A DNA stretch of 64,000 nucleotides from Sacculina carcini (taxonomy: Eukaryota > Arthropoda > Thecostraca > Sacculinidae). Made by a program: the position numbers and the translations under genes. The number at the start of each line of letters is the position of its first letter. Positions within the stretch are counted from its first letter, which is position 1. The DNA lies in NCBI GenBank assembly GCA_916048095.2, contig OU696584.1, forward strand, positions 5,049,849-5,113,848. The letters run 5' to 3'. A model generated the notes under the pieces. It ran no database searches, was not told where the DNA came from, and was given only the letters and a program-made list of their open reading frames with translations. Shown here one piece after another: positions 61,561 to 64,000 of the stretch.

Positions 61561-62619
61561 ATGTTGAACCTGAGCTGAAACTTTGCAGGCCGGAGGTTGC
61601 CCGCCCTTGATCCAGCTTAAATCGGTGCGCCATAGCAAACACACATTATTGTTGTAATTTTTTTAACAATAGTATTCTTGCTGTTGATATTGTTTATTTT
61701 ATTGTTGTTGTAACTATAATTATTGTTATTATTAATATTTATATAATTGCTATTATTACTATTGTTGTTGTTGACACTGACACCAAACGGTCGCGTTTCC
61801 AATTGAGTCTCACCCGAGCACAGTCGCCAACAGCACGCGTCTTGTTTTCCAGTGACGTTTTGTGGTGCACGCCAAGTTCGCAGCGCAATAGTTGAGCGGA
61901 GTTAGTTCCGTGTCAGCATCGGCATTGTGATCAAGGCGAAATGGAGTTGTCTCGGCGGCAGTGGCGCCATCACTCGTCTTAGCAAGGACGTCTTGATAAG
62001 CATTCATCTGCATAGCATACATCTGCAAGCATACATCTGCAAGCATATATCTGCACCCCTCTCGCAGCGACAAGGGCCCAGACATTTTCAAAAGGACACC
62101 CGCCAGAAAAACAACTATGCGCGTGACAATTATGCTAGGCTTGGAAAAGCTGAAAGACAATCTACAAGACGTAAATCTACGTTTGAGGACGCTTGCCGAA
62201 GAATAAACAAATTTATCACACATAAATTAAACACAAATCTAGCTTCGCTAAATAAAAAATGGAAAAATTATCTGAAGTTTGCAATCTTGCAATTGTTTAA
62301 TCTGAAGAAACTCAATAGTAAATACAAAAAATTCACTCGGAATCAACAGGCAGGCAGGCCGGGACACATCCAAGCACAGATCAATGACTTTGTCGAGTGT
62401 GGCAGTGGCTCGTGTGTTTACACCCGACTGTACTTGTATCGCACAGTAGCCACAAAAAATGGCCTCGGGTGCGTGTGTTTGTAAACAACGCTAATTTCAA
62501 TCTGATTCTGATGTTGTTCGTTTTGATGATAGCTCCATATGCTACACCACGCGATTAAGACAGATACAATTTTTATATAAAGCCATTTAAGGTGACTTTG
62601 TACCATATATAAAGTGACA
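61561..62619. other. Unassigned stretch
   Basis: It starts with an ATT/TTG-rich part (61,640-61,770). The rest is of ordinary composition, with a small tandem repeat (CATACATCTGCAAG, about three times, 62,010-62,050). An open frame on the + strand (61,927-62,484, no ATG at its start) is Lys/Asn-rich and one on the - strand (61,810-62,223) opposes it. I recognise neither and would not call a gene. Confidence 0.4.
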
Positions 62620-64000
62620 TCGTATATCTATATATATAAAAGAGATCCTCTGTGTGTGTGTCTGTGTGTGTGTCTGTCTGTCTGTCCCACCCTTCTTGGT
62701 CCATTTTCTATCAGCTGCTACTCGGCCATCACTTGGCGTACCCGCTCAAAATTAGACCATCATGTTGGAAATTTTCTTTTCTACACTGTAAGTTAAATTT
62801 TTAACTTTAAAAATAAAAAAAAAAAATTTATAGCGGTGAAAACACAAAATTAACCCTGAAAAATGCGAAAATTTTGGTCAATATTCTGCAGACTACTCCT
62901 CCTAAACCAGCAATGGTACAAATATACAAATTATACCACTGTGTAGAAATTTTTCTGTTCTACTCAACAAATTATAATTCATACCCAAAAACTGAATATA
63001 AATTATGTAAAATGGAAAAAAATCAATCTACATTCAAAATATTATTTAAACTCCACGCGTCCGATATCCTATACTTCTTTCTCTATTTCTCAAAAACTAA
63101 TTATTACACATCTAAATAATTAATACCATCATGCTGCGAATTACGTTTTCTACAACACGGTATAATTTTTAATTTTCAAAAGTGTATTTAAAAAAAGTTA
63201 CGGCGGCGTGAAGTGTAAATGACAAAGTCAAAAAGGCAAAATTAGCACAAAAAAACGTGAATATTCTGGTCAATATTCCGCTATCTATTCCTCATAAACC
63301 AGCAATGGTACAGCTATAAAAATTATACATCCAAAATTATCCAAATAAATATAACCAAAAATATCCATACTGGGAACTACTGGGAACTATATACTACTGG
63401 GAACAAAGTTAACAACTGAATTTTTCTGTATAATTTAATTGGTTTAATTTGAAGTTGCATAAGCTTAAGTTGCATAAGGACATGGGTTGTAATATCATGC
63501 AATGCCAGCTATATGAATATGCTGTTTTAGCGGACGCATAAATCTGGAATTATAGATATGACAGAAGGCTTCATTGTTTTGATAGTGTTACACTTCTGAA
63601 TTACTACACACGAAGGATGGGTGTGAGCTTGAGCAGTGTTGAGGAAAATACTTTGTCAATAATAAAAAAACAAGAATTTACAAATTTATATTTTTCTATT
63701 GGATAAGCTTTTTGCTTTTTGATTCATTATATTCTATTTATAGTTCCGCACGACGGGCGGGTTTAAATACGAGGCAGTACGAGGGAAAATATTTTGCCAC
63801 ATCTAAAATAAAAACATTCACATTCAGACTTTTCTATTGGTTAAGACTTTTTAAGGGTTTACTTTTTCTTTTTTAGTTTCTAATCATTTTTTTTATAATT
63901 CAATATTCATTTTACTTTATTTATTGTTCTGCACAAAGGGCGGGTTTTAATGCTAGATGGTGATGTTGAGTTATAAATATATTTTGAAAATTTACTTATA
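62620..64000 (+). mobile_element. Further copy of the composite family, left end, cut by the window
   Basis: It has the same order as at 42,776: TATATATAAAAGAGATCC, then TCTGTCTGTCTGTCCCACCC, the tandem-repeat module (62,700-63,345), a junction near 63,350, GTTGCATAAG-type sequence (as at 45,260), and GC boxes at about 63,745 and 63,929 (183 bp apart). It continues beyond the window. Confidence 0.8.

Noticed and set aside
61810-62484. Opposed frames of 137 (-) and 185 (+) residues
   Set aside because: The + frame has no ATG at its start, both frames lack homology that I recognise, and they overlap each other. Left unannotated.
1-64000. Possible CRISPR arrays, phage or operon-like systems
   Set aside because: Repeats have no regular spacer structure, and the genes are eukaryotic retroelement and DNA transposon genes with splice-like signals and no bacterial ribosome sites.

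Overview
This is eukaryotic, metazoan DNA that consists almost entirely of transposable elements. I found no convincing complete host gene, no rRNA or tRNA gene, and no CRISPR array or bacterial operon. The element families suggest an invertebrate, perhaps an arthropod such as a crustacean. They include two Ty3/gypsy elements of the CsRn1/Kabuki type with a tRNA-Trp-like primer site, a jockey/BS-like non-LTR family, L2-like non-LTR elements, hAT DNA transposons, much (GT)n and (TA)n, and a short degenerate AACCT (TTAGG-type) run. The species assignment is inference only.

Region 1 (1-11,900) is a three-level nest. A decayed non-LTR reverse transcriptase on the + strand is split by a CsRn1-like gypsy element on the - strand (980-10552, TSD ATTA). 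The 5' LTR of that gypsy element is in turn split by a nearly complete L2-like element (5794-10270, - strand). The L2-like element has ORF1 and ORF2 in one frame, separated by a single UGA followed by CUA. Region 2 (12,500-16,480) holds one copy of a duplicated segment (spliced-exon-like ORF plus gypsy integrase piece) and a broken R1/I-like non-LTR element. Region 3 (16,600-21,010) is a second CsRn1-like gypsy element on the - strand, with a 644-bp unknown insertion in gag. Region 4 (21,900-25,960) is a second L2/CR1-like element on the + strand.

Region 5 (26,400-32,630) is another nest. The 3' end of a jockey/BS-like element is interrupted by a non-autonomous hAT-like element (26848-32448, 8-bp TSD), which contains a young Cer1-like gypsy element (27418-31474, 191-bp LTRs with two differences, TSD GGAAG). 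Region 6 (33,000-37,700) is repeats plus the second copy of the exon/integrase segment, in which the 310-bp exon-like ORF is open. Region 7 (37,700-42,040) is a jockey/BS-like element whose leader ends in a 2A-type DVEMNPGP motif. It breaks off in the reverse transcriptase and is joined to a hAT transposase remnant.

Region 8 (42,600-52,560) looks like a roughly 10-kb composite with long inverted ends built from tandem repeats and (TA)n. Inside it are a 183-bp-period GC-box repeat, an approximately 780-bp-arm palindrome with hAT-type ends, and a 3450-bp 5'-truncated jockey/BS-like element with an exact 6-bp TSD. Another left end of the same family starts near 62,620 and runs off the window. 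Region 9 (52,560-61,600) contains fragments of the jockey/BS 3' end and a fourth gypsy element (53815-61025, + strand), whose 5' LTR is split by a 5'-truncated L2-like element.

All coding regions belong to mobile elements: Gag or ORF1 nucleic-acid binding proteins, protease, reverse transcriptase/RNase H, integrase, AP-like endonuclease and hAT transposase. Most are broken by frameshifts, stops (mainly TGA) or lost catalytic residues. The L2-like element at 5794-10270 is the closest to intact. Insertion order can be read from the nests, and this is the main information the window carries.
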